Source: Lentisphaeria bacterium UBA1791 (GTDB lineage Bacteria; Verrucomicrobiota; Lentisphaeria; Victivallales; Victivallaceae). From it: a DNA stretch of 16,115 bases. Shown one piece after another: positions 16,001 through 16,115 of the stretch (within the stretch, counting starts at the first letter, position 1; each line of letters opens with the position of its first letter). The notes beneath the pieces are model-generated. The model saw only the letters and a list, made by a program, of their open reading frames with translations, did not search any database and was not told where the DNA came from. The stretch spans positions 15,761 through 31,875 of the forward strand of contig DCFZ01000033.1 in the NCBI GenBank assembly GCA_002314455.1. The letters run 5' to 3'. Position numbers and translations under genes: made by a program.

Positions 16001-16028
16001 AATATATCATCGTTTAAACAAAAAGCAA
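16001..16028 (-). promoter_or_regulatory. Sigma70-like promoter of the glycosyltransferase gene
   Basis: On the minus strand, TTGCTT (-35, 16023-16028), a 16-base spacer and TATATT (-10, 16001-16006) stand about 23 bases before the start codon. The region is AT-rich, in contrast to its surroundings. Confidence 0.5.
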
Positions 16029-16055
16029 AGAAACTCCTTTCCGTTGTCGGTACGT

Positions 16056-16083
16056 TGCGAGGGGCGGCGCAAGCCCTCTCGCA
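16056..16083. repeat. GC-rich palindrome, right copy of the edge repeat
   Basis: TGCGAGGGG (16056-16064) pairs with CCTCTCGCA (16075-16083), nine pairs including one G-T, around a 10-base loop. The core GGGCGGCG(CA)AGCCCTCTCG matches the reverse complement of 1-26 except for two loop bases and a two-base deletion in the left arm. It lies upstream of the glycosyltransferase promoter. Confidence 0.6.
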
Positions 16084-16085
16084 GG

Positions 16086-16114
16086 ACTGACGTTTGATCG
16101 CGGTCAGTACGTCA
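16086..16114. repeat. Two interleaved short inverted repeats at the window edge
   Basis: ACTGAC (16086-16091) is complementary to GTCAGT (16103-16108), and TGACGT (16088-16093) is complementary to ACGTCA (16109-16114). The two pairings exclude each other. No gene is visible in this terminal stretch. The cut at 16115 prevents further interpretation. Confidence 0.35.
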
Positions 16115-16115
16115 C

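Noticed and set aside
1..16115. CRISPR array, tRNA, rRNA, transposase or phage gene
   Set aside because: I found no regularly spaced direct repeats with spacers, no cloverleaf-like sequence with a conserved T-arm, and no reading frame resembling a mobile-element protein.

Overview
The window holds eight protein-coding genes, all read leftward (minus strand), with short intergenic gaps and no stretch over about 150 bases without a gene. The lipobox lipoprotein, the Prc-type periplasmic protease with signal peptide, the ArnT-like membrane glycosyltransferase and the giant repeat protein point to a didermic (Gram-negative) bacterium of moderately high GC. The style of the giant protein (beta-helix-like N-terminus, FN3-like middle, tandem pre-peptidase-like 'W-(I/V)-G-F-G-D...DY' repeats) recalls what I know from Lentisphaerota/Victivallales and related PVC bacteria. 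That taxon is an inference, not a demonstrated assignment.

Layout from right to left, which is the direction of transcription. (1) 15978-14545 is a GT39/ArnT-like integral membrane glycosyltransferase with its own promoter. (2) 14392-6782 is a 2536-residue repeat protein, about half of the window, with a strong ribosome binding site and two overlapping sigma70-like promoters in front and a textbook terminator behind (6746-6773). It has no signal peptide, and an in-frame stop just upstream rules out a missed one. (3) 6732-6301 (small lipoprotein), 6311-4908 (PIN-PhoH fusion, PhoH2/YlaK type) and 4890-2833 (Prc/Tsp-like S41 protease) lie head to tail with an 11-base overlap and a 17-base gap, so they look like one transcription unit. 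(4) After a 125-base AT-rich gap with a good promoter come 2707-2045 (exported protein that I compare to cell-wall-binding repeat 2 domains, with an Ala/Pro-rich tail), 2011-1052 (ABC-2 permease without an ATPase gene beside it) and 1044-82 (tRNA-dihydrouridine synthase), a second probable operon.

The two window edges carry related GC-rich palindromes (1-26 and 16056-16083) in opposite orientation, sharing a nearly identical core; they look like copies of a dispersed hairpin element. I found no tRNA, rRNA, transposase, CRISPR array or phage gene.

Most of the window is ordinary housekeeping and envelope maintenance. The unusual parts are the giant protein with three different repeat architectures and no visible export signal, the terminator that abuts the ribosome binding site of the next gene, the CWB2-like exported protein paired with an orphan permease, and the palindromic edge repeats. 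I do not see convincing evidence for a new defence or mobile system.
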